Shown here piece by piece: positions 46,501 to 54,356 of a DNA stretch of 64,000 nucleotides (the stretch's first letter is position 1; each line of letters starts with the position of its first letter). The DNA is taken from NCBI GenBank assembly GCA_009845835.1, contig VXYV01000106.1, positions 62,001 through 126,000 of the forward strand, written 5' to 3'. The notes below the pieces were generated by a model. The model was not told the DNA's origin, searched no databases, and saw only the letters and a list, made by a program, of their open reading frames with translations. The DNA is from Gammaproteobacteria bacterium. Lineage in GTDB: Bacteria > Pseudomonadota > Gammaproteobacteria > Pseudomonadales > Azotimanducaceae. The position numbers and the translations under genes were made by a program.

Positions 46501-46579
46501 CAACTGCAGTCTCTAGACTAGCTTCCTTGGTATGCCGTTTAGTTACGGCCTCAACTAGTTCAATGTGCTTAGTCGACAT
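43553..46579 (-). CDS. type IIG-like fused nuclease/N6-adenine methyltransferase
   Basis: 1008 residues. The N-terminal region contains a PD-(D/E)xK-like motif: D49 in PVDTYL, then E60-C-K62 in SFIECKATGK. The methylase core follows with YGEYYTPNWLAEMLVEEVL (about 307-325), motif I DPTCGSGTFLY (355-365) and motif IV NPPW (557-560), the order of gamma-class N6-adenine enzymes. The C-terminal half (about 700-1000) is a likely target-recognition domain, ending with WRKVPIPKFD and a helical stretch as in Eco57I- and BREX PglX-like proteins. No separate specificity subunit is present, so one chain would recognise, modify and perhaps cut DNA. It lies 115 bases after the helicase gene on the same strand, with Hsp70 further upstream. 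Confidence 0.85.
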   Translation of the reverse strand: MSTKHIELVEAVTKRHTKEASLETAVVNLCSALDLAPEQQWETGTGPVDTYLHGRRSFIECKATGKLVKSQLSSGGKQFEQIRRYIVGLRQLEFDYLQVEQSQNLEWTAILTDGCLWYIWKWQDALGALEPISIEPQVIDAESNPNLLLQFLNNLGQDGSKPLAPAQPQLLYAKDVAQLHTIWDQVRNSRAAKIQFNLWWDSIRASGMEYGDEAEAQSMFVRHCALVSFARSIRSALLDPDGRNTVERERLQTQGFINWVGQVEDGSNWIRDVQIKTDSFDWRKRQGDILQTLYQEIVPKSQRKVYGEYYTPNWLAEMLVEEVLDESWCRDAMQASLRFGRDSDLSKFRPWGVLDPTCGSGTFLYHAAKRLHTISGVREFELTRVEQADAIARLVFGIDIHPVAVEFAQTTLLRSLPAVPSRGDSALNIWQGDSLLAEWGQGMQEIDFMRVRPGQESFTFRSPSSNRMFTLPRAFVKRPEFTRDMKRFTDLANGQKDVPEDLIADLDKDDHELMKRSFVELREICAHDGNGIWAFHVNNWISPTLLAERKVNRILANPPWITLNTIRNPHRKETFKDLAKRLNVWVGGRRASSFDVASTFVLQCSNMYLDESQSPAAWVLNAASISAGTWQNFRIQLYSQHEQIKSLDLSTKKPPFTTAAAAVWYIGCESGVRRLSMKSNKLRIEASDPWSIVKTRVLNLDIDNQQNESTPSDYVSTQSGRSVFRQGACFRPHILVRVDLKSLSLGSDGIARGETVPSKQAHWRNFSAIPFTVPRSWIHDVVRSYDLLPFAIRNQCSKIVLPLLLEQQMMVPTEEAMKVDFWRDVSAKWEDSPTNKAIGTPNTLIDNLNYYNKITAQVKVTERHSRVVYNEGGKIVRAARVPNTRLVDETCFYFDAESIEEAYYLVGILNADSLRQRLSETRETDRHFHAHLWRKVPIPKFDRANSLHLELVKLVQKVEMEARELIAQHVDWSQVRLSKWIRNNLSERLLKDISSTTDELMSVGHSSD

Positions 46580-46694
46580 AAATGGGATTCACAACAATGC
46601 TACAAAATGGGTGCAGAAGTAAGACAATGGGGTAAATTTCGAATTGCAAAAAACATTAATCACTAGATCACCTGATACAACAAAACAACTCGAA

Positions 46695-47957
46695 CTAGAA
46701 CAGGTCAGTTAAATCCTCCTCTTCTTGTACCGACTGGGATGACTTCGTTTTTTGAGAATCACTCCAGGTCGAATACTTATTGAATTGTAAATACCCCTGA
46801 TTCGACAGAGTCTCGAATTTATCGTGAAACATAATTGATCCACTAAGCCCGCTAAAGTATGCCCAATTCGTCGTTCGCGATATACCAACATAAATCCACT
46901 TTTGAATAAGGTCTAGTGAAAAAGTAGACCGAAAGTTTTCGCGTTCCAAATACGGCATTAACACAGAATCTAACGTGATACCTTTTATACTTGGATATGC
47001 CATAATTTTGACTCTAGGTGAATCGAAATCGATAGTGTTACTGAAGAACATATCAGTTTTCCTTTGAATGTTTTGGGTTACCTCAAACTCGATACCTTCT
47101 TGCGTCAGAACCTCTGATAACTCTGGCGCGAATGTGCTTGAGGGTAGAAGAATAGCAATGCGTTCCGATTTTTCTAAGCGCACCTGAACATTTTCAATCA
47201 ATTTGCGCATTTCATCAGCTCGATTTCTCGCTGCGTACAACTCAGGTTGCTGCCGATCTCCGACAAAGTCAGGATGTTGCTGCAGAAAAGCTAACTTTTG
47301 ATCGGTTTCGACAAATTCGGCAGCCAGTTGCACGATAAAATCCGTGCAACGAAATCCTTCAGGAAAAAATCTAACAAGTGGTGGACTATTTGAAGATAAG
47401 ATCTTATGGATTTTGTTGAATCCGGTCCCGTTCTGGTACAACTGTTGATTGTCGTCACCGAAAACTGATACATGATGACTTAGTCGGTCCATGATCTTAA
47501 AAGCATTTTCGTCTAAGTCTTGTCCTTCGTCGACAATAATGAAATCATAAATCTTGTCGGTGGCATTTGCCTCTACGTGTTCCCAGACTTCTTTTCGTAT
47601 TGCAGCGAAATCGGGAACACCGTCTAGTCCCTCTGGCAAAAAAGTTGACAAATTAACTTTGTGATACTTTCTACACCAGCTATCAAAGGTGGGAATATTT
47701 CTAATTGGTAAATCTAGGTGGTTGACTAACTGTTGGACGTAATCACTAAGGACATTGTTATAAACAAAGATCAAAAATCGACTCGGATCAACGCGATATT
47801 GATTGCGCAAGGTATACGCACGATACATTAGTGTAATAGTCTTACCGGATCCGGGTGGTCCGATAACAATCAAATTTTGCTCGGCTGACAACGCCACAAT
47901 TTCCTGTTGCGCCTGAGAAAGATTACGGGCTTCTGGAACTTCTAACCAAAAGGTCAT
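46695..47957 (-). CDS. compact SF1 (UvrD/RecB-like) helicase-type ATPase
   Basis: 420 residues, about half the usual length of UvrD helicases. The Q-motif-like start LSQAQQEIVALS precedes Walker A GPPGSGKT (33-40). Walker B is FIIVDEGQDLDE (about 139-150), the DEGQD form usual in the UvrD superfamily, and KWIYVGISRTTNW near the C-terminus is motif VI-like. Accessory 1B and 2B domains seem reduced. The protein ends in an acidic tail with a final hydrophobic tip (EEEDLTDLF), reminiscent of SSB-type C-terminal tails. The start overlaps the Hsp70 stop by four bases (ATGA), so the two are co-translated. Confidence 0.88.
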   Translation of the reverse strand: MTFWLEVPEARNLSQAQQEIVALSAEQNLIVIGPPGSGKTITLMYRAYTLRNQYRVDPSRFLIFVYNNVLSDYVQQLVNHLDLPIRNIPTFDSWCRKYHKVNLSTFLPEGLDGVPDFAAIRKEVWEHVEANATDKIYDFIIVDEGQDLDENAFKIMDRLSHHVSVFGDDNQQLYQNGTGFNKIHKILSSNSPPLVRFFPEGFRCTDFIVQLAAEFVETDQKLAFLQQHPDFVGDRQQPELYAARNRADEMRKLIENVQVRLEKSERIAILLPSSTFAPELSEVLTQEGIEFEVTQNIQRKTDMFFSNTIDFDSPRVKIMAYPSIKGITLDSVLMPYLERENFRSTFSLDLIQKWIYVGISRTTNWAYFSGLSGSIMFHDKFETLSNQGYLQFNKYSTWSDSQKTKSSQSVQEEEDLTDLF

Positions 47958-50353
47958 GACTTCGGAATGATTCCTTCAGTTCCTAGTGGTAGATAACCAT
48001 CGTTTAACCCTGTACTATGACCTTCTTTGATTCGACGAGTACGTTCATCGTCAATCTGTTTGAGCAACTGTTTATTGCTTGTCAATACGGCAGCATTTCG
48101 ATACCAACTGAGTTCAAAGTCGTCTTGAATCTGGAGATCTGGGAATTGTTGGATCGCTTCCTCTAATTCGCGGTTGAAGTCTCGAGCTTCGTTACCAAAT
48201 TGTTGCGCCAGTTCTATTTCCAATACTTTATAAGCAGGATCGGCAGATTTCGCTCGGGCTGCTTTTGCGCACTCTACAGCCTCAGTGATTCGGCCTCGCT
48301 TCTTGAAAGAAAGAGCTAGATTGAATAACGCCGCACCCGAATGCGGTAGAAGTCGTGCTGACTCACGGTAGAATTTTTCTTGACGGTCATAGTCTTGTAG
48401 ATCGCCACAAATCATCCCCATACGGTGTAAACGCTGAGCATCCGGTGCTCGCTGATTGAGTCTCGAAAGCAGTCCAAGTGCTTTCTCGTTGTTGCCAAGC
48501 TCATGTTCAAGCTTAGCGATCTCGTCAATACACCTTGTTTGCTGTCCAACGTTCATCGTTTCTGATCGCATCTGTTCTTCTAACTCCAAAATCCGTTCTC
48601 TCTCGGCGTTATGACTAGCAACATTGGAAAAAGGATTGCGGGTATCGTGGTACAGAACTTCGTCCGGCGTAGCCGCTAAGGACATTTTCAGCTCGACACA
48701 TTGATTTTCGTCCATCCGATACCGTAGACATAGAGAATCACCCTTATTAACTACTGGATTCACTTGCCACGTGTCTTTAGAAACAACTAAATCTTCGGAA
48801 TCTACCAGTTCAAGTCTCAATGGAAAAGAACTTCCGATGGCACTTTTAGGGGCTTGGAGAGATCCGAGTTCAGACCATTCATTTTCCGACGGGAACGGTA
48901 GACGTGCGGTCGCTGGGACAAGCTCGGTAGCACCATTTTTAGTGCGGATCGAAATACTGTCGGAACTTGTCGGTGGGACTAACCCTGCACCCCCACTGGC
49001 TAGGTGTAAAGCTTGTAGTGCTGCTCCCCGTGCAACACATGTTTGGTTTTCGCCGTGATCTTGAAATGTGAGAATCTCTGCATTCACAAAAAACTTCGCC
49101 AGTGCTTCTTGAATCTGCGGTATTAGACAACTTCCTCCAACGGCTAAACAATAATGAACCTGATGCTGGTGTAAATCAGCACGACTTAAAACGTTTTGTA
49201 GTGGTGCGAAGATTGAGCACGTCATGCCATACTCTGATTCTCGGTGGTAGAGTAGATCTTCTTCTAGAAATTTATTCAAAGCGATTTCAAACTCCGCTAA
49301 CGATAAAGAAGGTGATTCCAGAAACAACGACTGACCACTTTTTAGTTCAACTTTAATTGTTCTCGTTAAGGTGTGTTTTATCCCTGCTTTGTTTCCTTCA
49401 TAGTCCTTCGTTTTTTCCGCATGAGTTAATAGACCGCAGAGTCCGATTTTTAAACTTTCGGCTGAACTGAGTAGTTGCGGAATGAGTTCTTTCGATTTTT
49501 CGAAGAAATCGAAATCATGTGACGTAACTTGATTTTGTACGTATAGTTTCGGAAGTAATACATCGACGACAATCGCGCGATCGATATCTCCACCACCTAG
49601 TCGATGGTATCTGGACACAGCACGGAGCGACTGGCTCATTTCTCCGTTAGAACGTCGTAAGCTAAACAAAGCAACGTCACAAGTACCTCCACCGAAATCA
49701 AAGACGATAAGGTTTTTAGGTGAAGACAAATCGAAACTTCTACCCTGCATATATAAATAGGAATACGCGATGAAAGCTGCAGTTGGTTCATTTAGTAGCG
49801 ACAACTCCGAAGCCGGAATTCCTGCGGTCTTGGCAGCCCATTTGGTATCGGCTTTTTGATTGGGGTTAAAGGAAGCAGGAACTGTGACGGTCGAGTATTT
49901 GATTTGCGAATTACCCGTAGTCTTGATCTGTTCATTCAGAAACTGCAGAATCTGTGCCGCGATTTCTTTAGCATTGTTGAACCCTTTTCGAGCTCGATGG
50001 AAAGTTCGTTCAATACCCATCAGGTTTTTGGTATCCCAAAAAATGTTTTTGTCTTGCTCAAGACCGAACTTGTTCATCTGCCCACGACAGTGTATTGCAC
50101 CATGTCCGATGTACACCATGCCGTTATGAATTGCGATCGCGGAGGGTAATAATTCCCCGAAGTGTTTTCCGCTACGGGTTTCTTGAGCTACTTCAAGAAC
50201 TTTGATTTCAAAATCAGACTTGCTTGGATCGATGATGTCGATATATGCAAGCACTGAATTTGTCGTCCCAAGGTCGATCCCGACTACACGAATCGGTTGT
50301 GAGACTTTAGAAGAATTTGCTAGTTTCGATACGACTTGGATTAATTCATCCAT
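47954..50353 (-). CDS. Hsp70-family ATPase with C-terminal TPR repeats
   Basis: 799 residues. The N-terminal nucleotide-binding domain has VVGIDLGTTNSVLAYID (about 23-39), VTVPASFNPNQKADTKWAAKTAG, LLNEPTAAFIAY and the phosphate-2 motif VFDFGGGTCDVALFS (about 217-231), so ATP binding should be intact. A weakly conserved beta region follows (about 460-570). The lid domain of DnaK is replaced by a helical repeat region (about 620-770; ALFNLALSFKKRGRITEAVECAKAARA is a clear TPR unit). It is not the housekeeping DnaK: the C-terminus differs and no grpE/dnaJ is nearby. It is the first gene of the Hsp70-helicase-methylase row. A possible operator at 50408 lies upstream. Confidence 0.9.
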   Translation of the reverse strand: MDELIQVVSKLANSSKVSQPIRVVGIDLGTTNSVLAYIDIIDPSKSDFEIKVLEVAQETRSGKHFGELLPSAIAIHNGMVYIGHGAIHCRGQMNKFGLEQDKNIFWDTKNLMGIERTFHRARKGFNNAKEIAAQILQFLNEQIKTTGNSQIKYSTVTVPASFNPNQKADTKWAAKTAGIPASELSLLNEPTAAFIAYSYLYMQGRSFDLSSPKNLIVFDFGGGTCDVALFSLRRSNGEMSQSLRAVSRYHRLGGGDIDRAIVVDVLLPKLYVQNQVTSHDFDFFEKSKELIPQLLSSAESLKIGLCGLLTHAEKTKDYEGNKAGIKHTLTRTIKVELKSGQSLFLESPSLSLAEFEIALNKFLEEDLLYHRESEYGMTCSIFAPLQNVLSRADLHQHQVHYCLAVGGSCLIPQIQEALAKFFVNAEILTFQDHGENQTCVARGAALQALHLASGGAGLVPPTSSDSISIRTKNGATELVPATARLPFPSENEWSELGSLQAPKSAIGSSFPLRLELVDSEDLVVSKDTWQVNPVVNKGDSLCLRYRMDENQCVELKMSLAATPDEVLYHDTRNPFSNVASHNAERERILELEEQMRSETMNVGQQTRCIDEIAKLEHELGNNEKALGLLSRLNQRAPDAQRLHRMGMICGDLQDYDRQEKFYRESARLLPHSGAALFNLALSFKKRGRITEAVECAKAARAKSADPAYKVLEIELAQQFGNEARDFNRELEEAIQQFPDLQIQDDFELSWYRNAAVLTSNKQLLKQIDDERTRRIKEGHSTGLNDGYLPLGTEGIIPKS

Positions 50354-50407
50354 ACTTGGAATTTTTCCACTTTTGTGATTTGTTATACGAAAATTTTACG
50401 ATCTCGA

Positions 50408-50429
50408 ATCAGCTATGAATCAGGCTGAT
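50408..50429. promoter_or_regulatory. inverted repeat upstream of the Hsp70-helicase operon
   Basis: ATCAGC-N10-GCTGAT lies about 55 bases before the Hsp70 start codon. A smaller repeat, TGGAA-TTT-TTCCA (50357-50369), covers the ribosome-binding position and could hide it in mRNA. Both are candidates for control of the operon. Confidence 0.35.
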
Positions 50430-50510
50430 AAATCTAGACTTTTTCGAATTATCTTCCGGCGATGAATGCTGAGCATACACATAGCCAGAAATACAGAGCT
50501 TAGTTGCCAT

Positions 50511-50653
50511 ATGAAAATAGAACGGAGACTGACACACATTGAAGAAGCTTTGGACTAAGTCGTCACCAAGTTGGGGTTTTAGGGATTGTATTGGGCGGAT
50601 GTATCTTCTTGGCTGTTGGTATTGCCCTCTTCTACTCGAAAATGTTCGGATAG
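50511..50653 (+). pseudogene. remnant of a small one-segment membrane protein
   Basis: A 15-codon frame MKIERRLTHIEEALD ends at TAA; two bases further, a second frame continues with a typical membrane segment (QVGVLGIVLGGCIFLAVGIA followed by LFYSKMFG) and a stop. Joined they give a plausible ~48-residue protein with a helical start and one membrane span. It may be a decayed small gene; there is no convincing ribosome-binding site, so this is a weak call. Confidence 0.3.
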
Positions 50654-50713
50654 CGTGATTGCGCTAATATCCGCAAAACACAATCCCACTTTACTCGGAC
50701 TGAGCGAAAATTT

Positions 50714-51273
50714 TCAGACGCGAATTAAGACGACTAACAACCACAAAGTTATCCCTTCCTGTCTGAGAAACTGATTCACATCATAGTGTAAAACGTTCTC
50801 TTTCATACACAATTCGGGGATGCGCATTTTCTTTGGTGATGGTTGTTTGGGTAGAGTTTCCATACTTAATACAGGTAATTCAAGGGTCATTCCCAGACAC
50901 ACTATCGAACAATCTACCAAATTAACCATAGCCTTACGGTTACCGTTGTACTCTGATATGAATGCCCCATAAGAGTCTTTTATTCGCTCCAAGTGATCTA
51001 GGTACAGTTGGAAAGGCCAATTAGCCTGCCCTACCTGCAAAAGAGCTACCCGGTTACAATAGCGAAGACTGCTGGAGTTAACGTTCCCATTCGCTAAGTT
51101 GCTCCTTACTAATCTTTAACTCTTGCGTGGCGAGATCAAGTGAGGACCCGAGCAGTTGGTGCCTACTCAAGTTCTCGTGGATTGAACGGGTATTTGGTGG
51201 CTGTGGGTGTGTTTAGTTCCATCTCAACAAAGGTACCTTTCAATTGTTCGCAAACTAGCATGGGACTATTCAT
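50714..51273 (-). pseudogene. multiply frameshifted gene remnant, family unknown
   Basis: Three reverse-strand segments in different frames follow one another with protein-like composition: MNSPMLVCEQLKGTFVEMEL (from 51273), then NLSRHQLLGSSLDLATQELK and ISKEQLSEWE (to about 51080), then VALLQVGQANWPFQLYLDHL and onward to MRIPELCMKENVLHYDVNQF (to 50714). Two frameshifts, near 51168 and 51082, would join them into roughly 180 codons. I do not recognise the protein. It fills the gap between the Hsp70 gene and the HincII-like endonuclease. Confidence 0.35.
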
Positions 51274-51294
51274 CTAAAAAATTGCTAATTTAAC

Positions 51295-51963
51295 TCACTT
51301 CCAGGTATCTTTCTTCTTTCTCCAATAATCCCTCACAACTGTAAATCGTTGTATGCGTTCTGTTATTTTGTCGATTTCGCGTGGATAAAATGCCAACATC
51401 ACTTCACATAGTTGCAACATCCAATCCTTCCTTGAGTTCTGTGCTTCTATCTCAATGTTATTTGAATTAGCGATCTGTATTTGCCCCCACCCTAACGCGC
51501 CAATCGTTAGACATTCCCAACTCAAGAATTCAATCGGTACGAATAAACAATCCGATACTGTCAGTTTCGTTTCAGAAACAGAGTATTTGATCAAAAAGAG
51601 CGAGAAAACATTAGTATCGGACTCATAAAACCTTGATAATCGCTCTACTGAAGTAAGATTAGGCATATTAAAACGCGTTTCTTCTCGGTGTGTTTTAACA
51701 TCGACGATAGAGTAAAACCCTTCGACATCCGTAAAAGCCATGTCTGCCATAGCACGCCGTGCAAAATCACTAGAGTATTCATTACTCCATTCGGCAAGAA
51801 GAGTCCCAAAAACTTCTGCTACCAGAGACTCTAGAGCATCCCCAGCTGCTCTAGGACTTCCAGAAGTATGTGAAGAAAGAACATTGTCCAATGAATTGAT
51901 GTAGTGCTTGATCTCTTGAGCAACCCTAGCACTTTGTCCGCTATAATAAAAATTTGACTTCAT
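51295..51963 (-). CDS. type II restriction endonuclease, HincII-like
   Basis: 222-residue nuclease of the PD-(D/E)xK fold. The active-site residues line up with HincII as I remember it: E45 in AAGDALESLVAEVF, D74 in AMADMAFTDV, and D88-V-K90 in YSIVDVKTHRE, with FNMPNLTSVERL after it resembling HincII's APNIISAYKL. The frame is intact. Its start overlaps the methylase stop by four bases (ATGA), so the methylase is made first and the two are coupled, a usual arrangement for a type II pair. The recognition site cannot be read from sequence; GTYRAC is only the HincII precedent. Confidence 0.78.
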   Translation of the reverse strand: MKSNFYYSGQSARVAQEIKHYINSLDNVLSSHTSGSPRAAGDALESLVAEVFGTLLAEWSNEYSSDFARRAMADMAFTDVEGFYSIVDVKTHREETRFNMPNLTSVERLSRFYESDTNVFSLFLIKYSVSETKLTVSDCLFVPIEFLSWECLTIGALGWGQIQIANSNNIEIEAQNSRKDWMLQLCEVMLAFYPREIDKITERIQRFTVVRDYWRKKKDTWK

Positions 51964-52946
51964 GTGAATAGCACACCCTCGTCGGTATCTAGCATCTTAC
52001 TGGTACTCGAAGGTTTTCTCCTTTCGGGTGCAGAATTTCTTTCCCAGAACACGCCCTCGGAGTATCCTTGAATCGTGGCATCTTCTCGTGCCAATAGAAT
52101 CCTCTTTTTGGTCCAGCAAAGGTATTCACGATTAATATCGACACCACACCAATTCCGTCCTAATTTTTCAGCTACGACTGCGGTAGTGCCGCTACCCACG
52201 AACGGATCAAAGACCAAATCGTTTCTTTCAGAGCTAGCAAGAATTAATTTTGCTAGCAACTTTTCGGGTTTTTGTGTTGGATGTGGCGTGTTTTCAGGCA
52301 TAGACCAAAACGGTACCGTCAAGTCAGTCCAGACATTCGATGGATGTGTTAACCTATATTTGCCCTCGTCCTCATAATGCCAATCTTTCGGCTTTCCTTC
52401 CACTTTGTAAGGCGCTATAACTTTTCGCTTTAGTTTGACGGCCTGCACATCAAAAAAGTAGTTCTCAGACTTTGTACAAAACCAAATGTCTTCAGTATTG
52501 TTTTTCCAATTCTGTTTAGCTCCTCTTCCTTTTTCGCGTTCCCACGTGATTCGATTTCGAACATGCAACCGTTCTTCTAGGACTGGGGCAATAATTGCAG
52601 AGGTTCTCCAATCAGAACAGACGTACATAGAAGCCTCAGGATTCATCATCGGAATTAGTAAATCGATAGCTCTTATAAACCAACCCATATAGCTATCTTT
52701 GCCGCGCCTTCTAAAATAATTGCCGTTGTAGTCTTTTGTAAGGTTGTAAGGCGGATCCAGAATAAGTAAGTCAACAAAGTTTCTAGGAAGGAACCTCGCA
52801 ATCTCAAAGAAGTCTCCAACTACCAATTGACGCTCAATTTCCTTTGGGGTGACAGACTCATGGACTTGAAAGATCGACTCGGATAGAACCTTCAATTCTT
52901 CCTGCGTGAATGTCATCGTTCGATTTTGAGGTGCTAGATGCGACAT
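51960..52946 (-). CDS. beta-class DNA methyltransferase (N6A or N4C)
   Basis: 328 residues. The catalytic motif DPPY (64-67, in LILDPPYNLTKDYNG) precedes the SAM-binding motif FDPFVGSGTT (246-255), the order of beta-class amino-methyltransferases. ENTPHPTQKPEKLLAKLI and GRNWCGVDINREYL are typical. A central stretch (about 130-215, with KGRGAKQNWKNNTEDIW) is the probable target-recognition region. It is upstream of and coupled to the HincII-like nuclease. The known HincII methylase is gamma class, so this pairing, if confirmed, would be a different combination. Confidence 0.9.
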   Translation of the reverse strand: MSHLAPQNRTMTFTQEELKVLSESIFQVHESVTPKEIERQLVVGDFFEIARFLPRNFVDLLILDPPYNLTKDYNGNYFRRRGKDSYMGWFIRAIDLLIPMMNPEASMYVCSDWRTSAIIAPVLEERLHVRNRITWEREKGRGAKQNWKNNTEDIWFCTKSENYFFDVQAVKLKRKVIAPYKVEGKPKDWHYEDEGKYRLTHPSNVWTDLTVPFWSMPENTPHPTQKPEKLLAKLILASSERNDLVFDPFVGSGTTAVVAEKLGRNWCGVDINREYLCWTKKRILLAREDATIQGYSEGVFWERNSAPERRKPSSTSKMLDTDEGVLFT

Positions 52947-53315
52947 GAATAGTTGTTGAAATATTCGAAATAGTCAGTTATTGCATGAATATAGTTGTGG
53001 TTTTGTGCTTAGTCCGCGCCACGAACATAAAACTTCGTTTCCTTTTCCCCTCTGATAGGTATCTCTCAAAGTCCACGAGTAAAACTTGAAAATCTGTCCT
53101 TGATCCTTAAACAAGACAACCGACTGTCCGAACGGAATTTGCAAAATTTTCTTACAGACTAGAGGTTTGCCAAATATTGGATTATATCACTACGTCGATG
53201 TATTAAACGAGGCGCACCAACAAAGCACTAGCACTTTATGAAATGTAATACTAGTTTGAACTAAGTCCACTGCAACTGATGACTGAAAAGTACGATTACT
53301 TCGCGTATTAGACGG
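52947..53315. other. 369-base divergent gap between methylase and McrA-like gene
   Basis: Must hold promoters for the leftward RM pair and the rightward HNH gene. I see no strong promoter, repeat or RNA. A stop-to-stop reverse frame of about 70 codons (about 53190-52980) has fairly protein-like composition but lacks an ATG or ribosome-binding site, so I do not call it a gene. Confidence 0.3.
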
Positions 53316-54281
53316 ATGAATGCTGACGAACTGAGATCACTGGTAAAAAGCATAAACCGAGCACCTCTTCGAAGCGGTGGTAAAGCCCCTCACAAACCAC
53401 TCCTTCTGCTCCATGCTCTCGGTAGATTACAAAACAGACAACCTCGGCATGTATCCTTTAGAGAGGTTAAACCGGTACTAATTAGACTTTTACAACTAGT
53501 TGGGCCAAGACCGAACGATAAGAAATACAAACCTGATTATCCGTTCGTAAAACTAGTAAATGACAAGTTATGGAAAGTCTTCCCCCAAAGATCGCAGAAT
53601 TATCAAAGAAGAGGTTTTTGCCTATCAAAACCGTGGAATCTTTGGACTTTGAAGAAGCGCGTGGAGCTTTACCCTCTGAAGTTTATTGCTTACTTATGGA
53701 GCATCCTAACCTGATTGATGAAATTGTTGAATATCTCTTGGAAAAAAACTGGTCACCCACGTTACATACGGAGATTCGACAGAACGTAGGTTTGCGTCTC
53801 TCTTCGTACCGACTCATGCTCAAATACCCTCTTATCGCTTCTCTTTTTAATGATGAAGGGCGGAAGAGAGATCCGCGATTTCGCGAAGAAGTGTTAACGG
53901 CTTACGGATATAAGTGTTGTGTGTGGTTCAGATTTGCGGTTGAACGACTATCCCTTTGACCTGGAAGCTGCTCACATAAAATGGCATGCCTATGATGGAC
54001 CAGATGAGGTTGCGAATGGCTTGGCACTTTGCGGTTTCCACCATAATTCGTTTGACCGTGGAGTGTGGGTATTAAAGGCACAACATTCTGACCTCGTGGT
54101 TCACGTTTCCGATGGTTTGAGAGGACGGAGTAGCGCAATCAATTTATTACGCGACTTTCAAGATTGTCCCATCTACTTACCGGAAACCAACGAGTACCAT
54201 CCAGACCAACAGTATGTCCGTTGGCACCAAGATTATTTTGGTTTTGGAAATTCCCTGATTGAAATACCGCAAGAAATTTGA
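53316..54281 (+). pseudogene. phosphorothioate-dependent McrA-like HNH endonuclease, two frameshifts
   Basis: Type IV nuclease of the ScoMcrA/SprMcrA type, which binds phosphorothioated DNA and cuts with an HNH domain. Three consecutive frames give the family order: APHKPLLLLHALGRL (sulfur-binding domain start) and DYPFVKLVNDKLWKVF; then LPSEVYCLLMEHPNLI and VLTAYGYKC; then CGSDLRLNDYPFDLEAAHIK, NGLALCGFHHNSFDRG (HNH) and a C-terminal end. The first break fits loss of one C in the CCCCC run at about 53582-53586. The second fits loss of one TG unit in TGTTGTGTGTGG near 53915-53926; restoring it gives the expected CxxC. Repaired length is about 322 residues. Either decayed or switchable. Confidence 0.75.
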
Positions 54282-54356
54282 ATTAACTAAACCAAACTGC
54301 AACCGTTAGAGATGGAAATTTCAACGTCAAACTCCTGCAACGATACCTAACATCAA

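Noticed and set aside
47954..50353. Reading the Hsp70 gene as the housekeeping chaperone DnaK
   Set aside because: The C-terminus has TPR repeats instead of the DnaK lid, the beta region is weakly conserved, and no grpE or dnaJ is near.
52980..53190. Reverse stop-to-stop frame of about 70 codons upstream of the beta-class methylase
   Set aside because: Composition is fairly protein-like but there is no start codon or ribosome-binding site and the frame is short enough to occur by chance.
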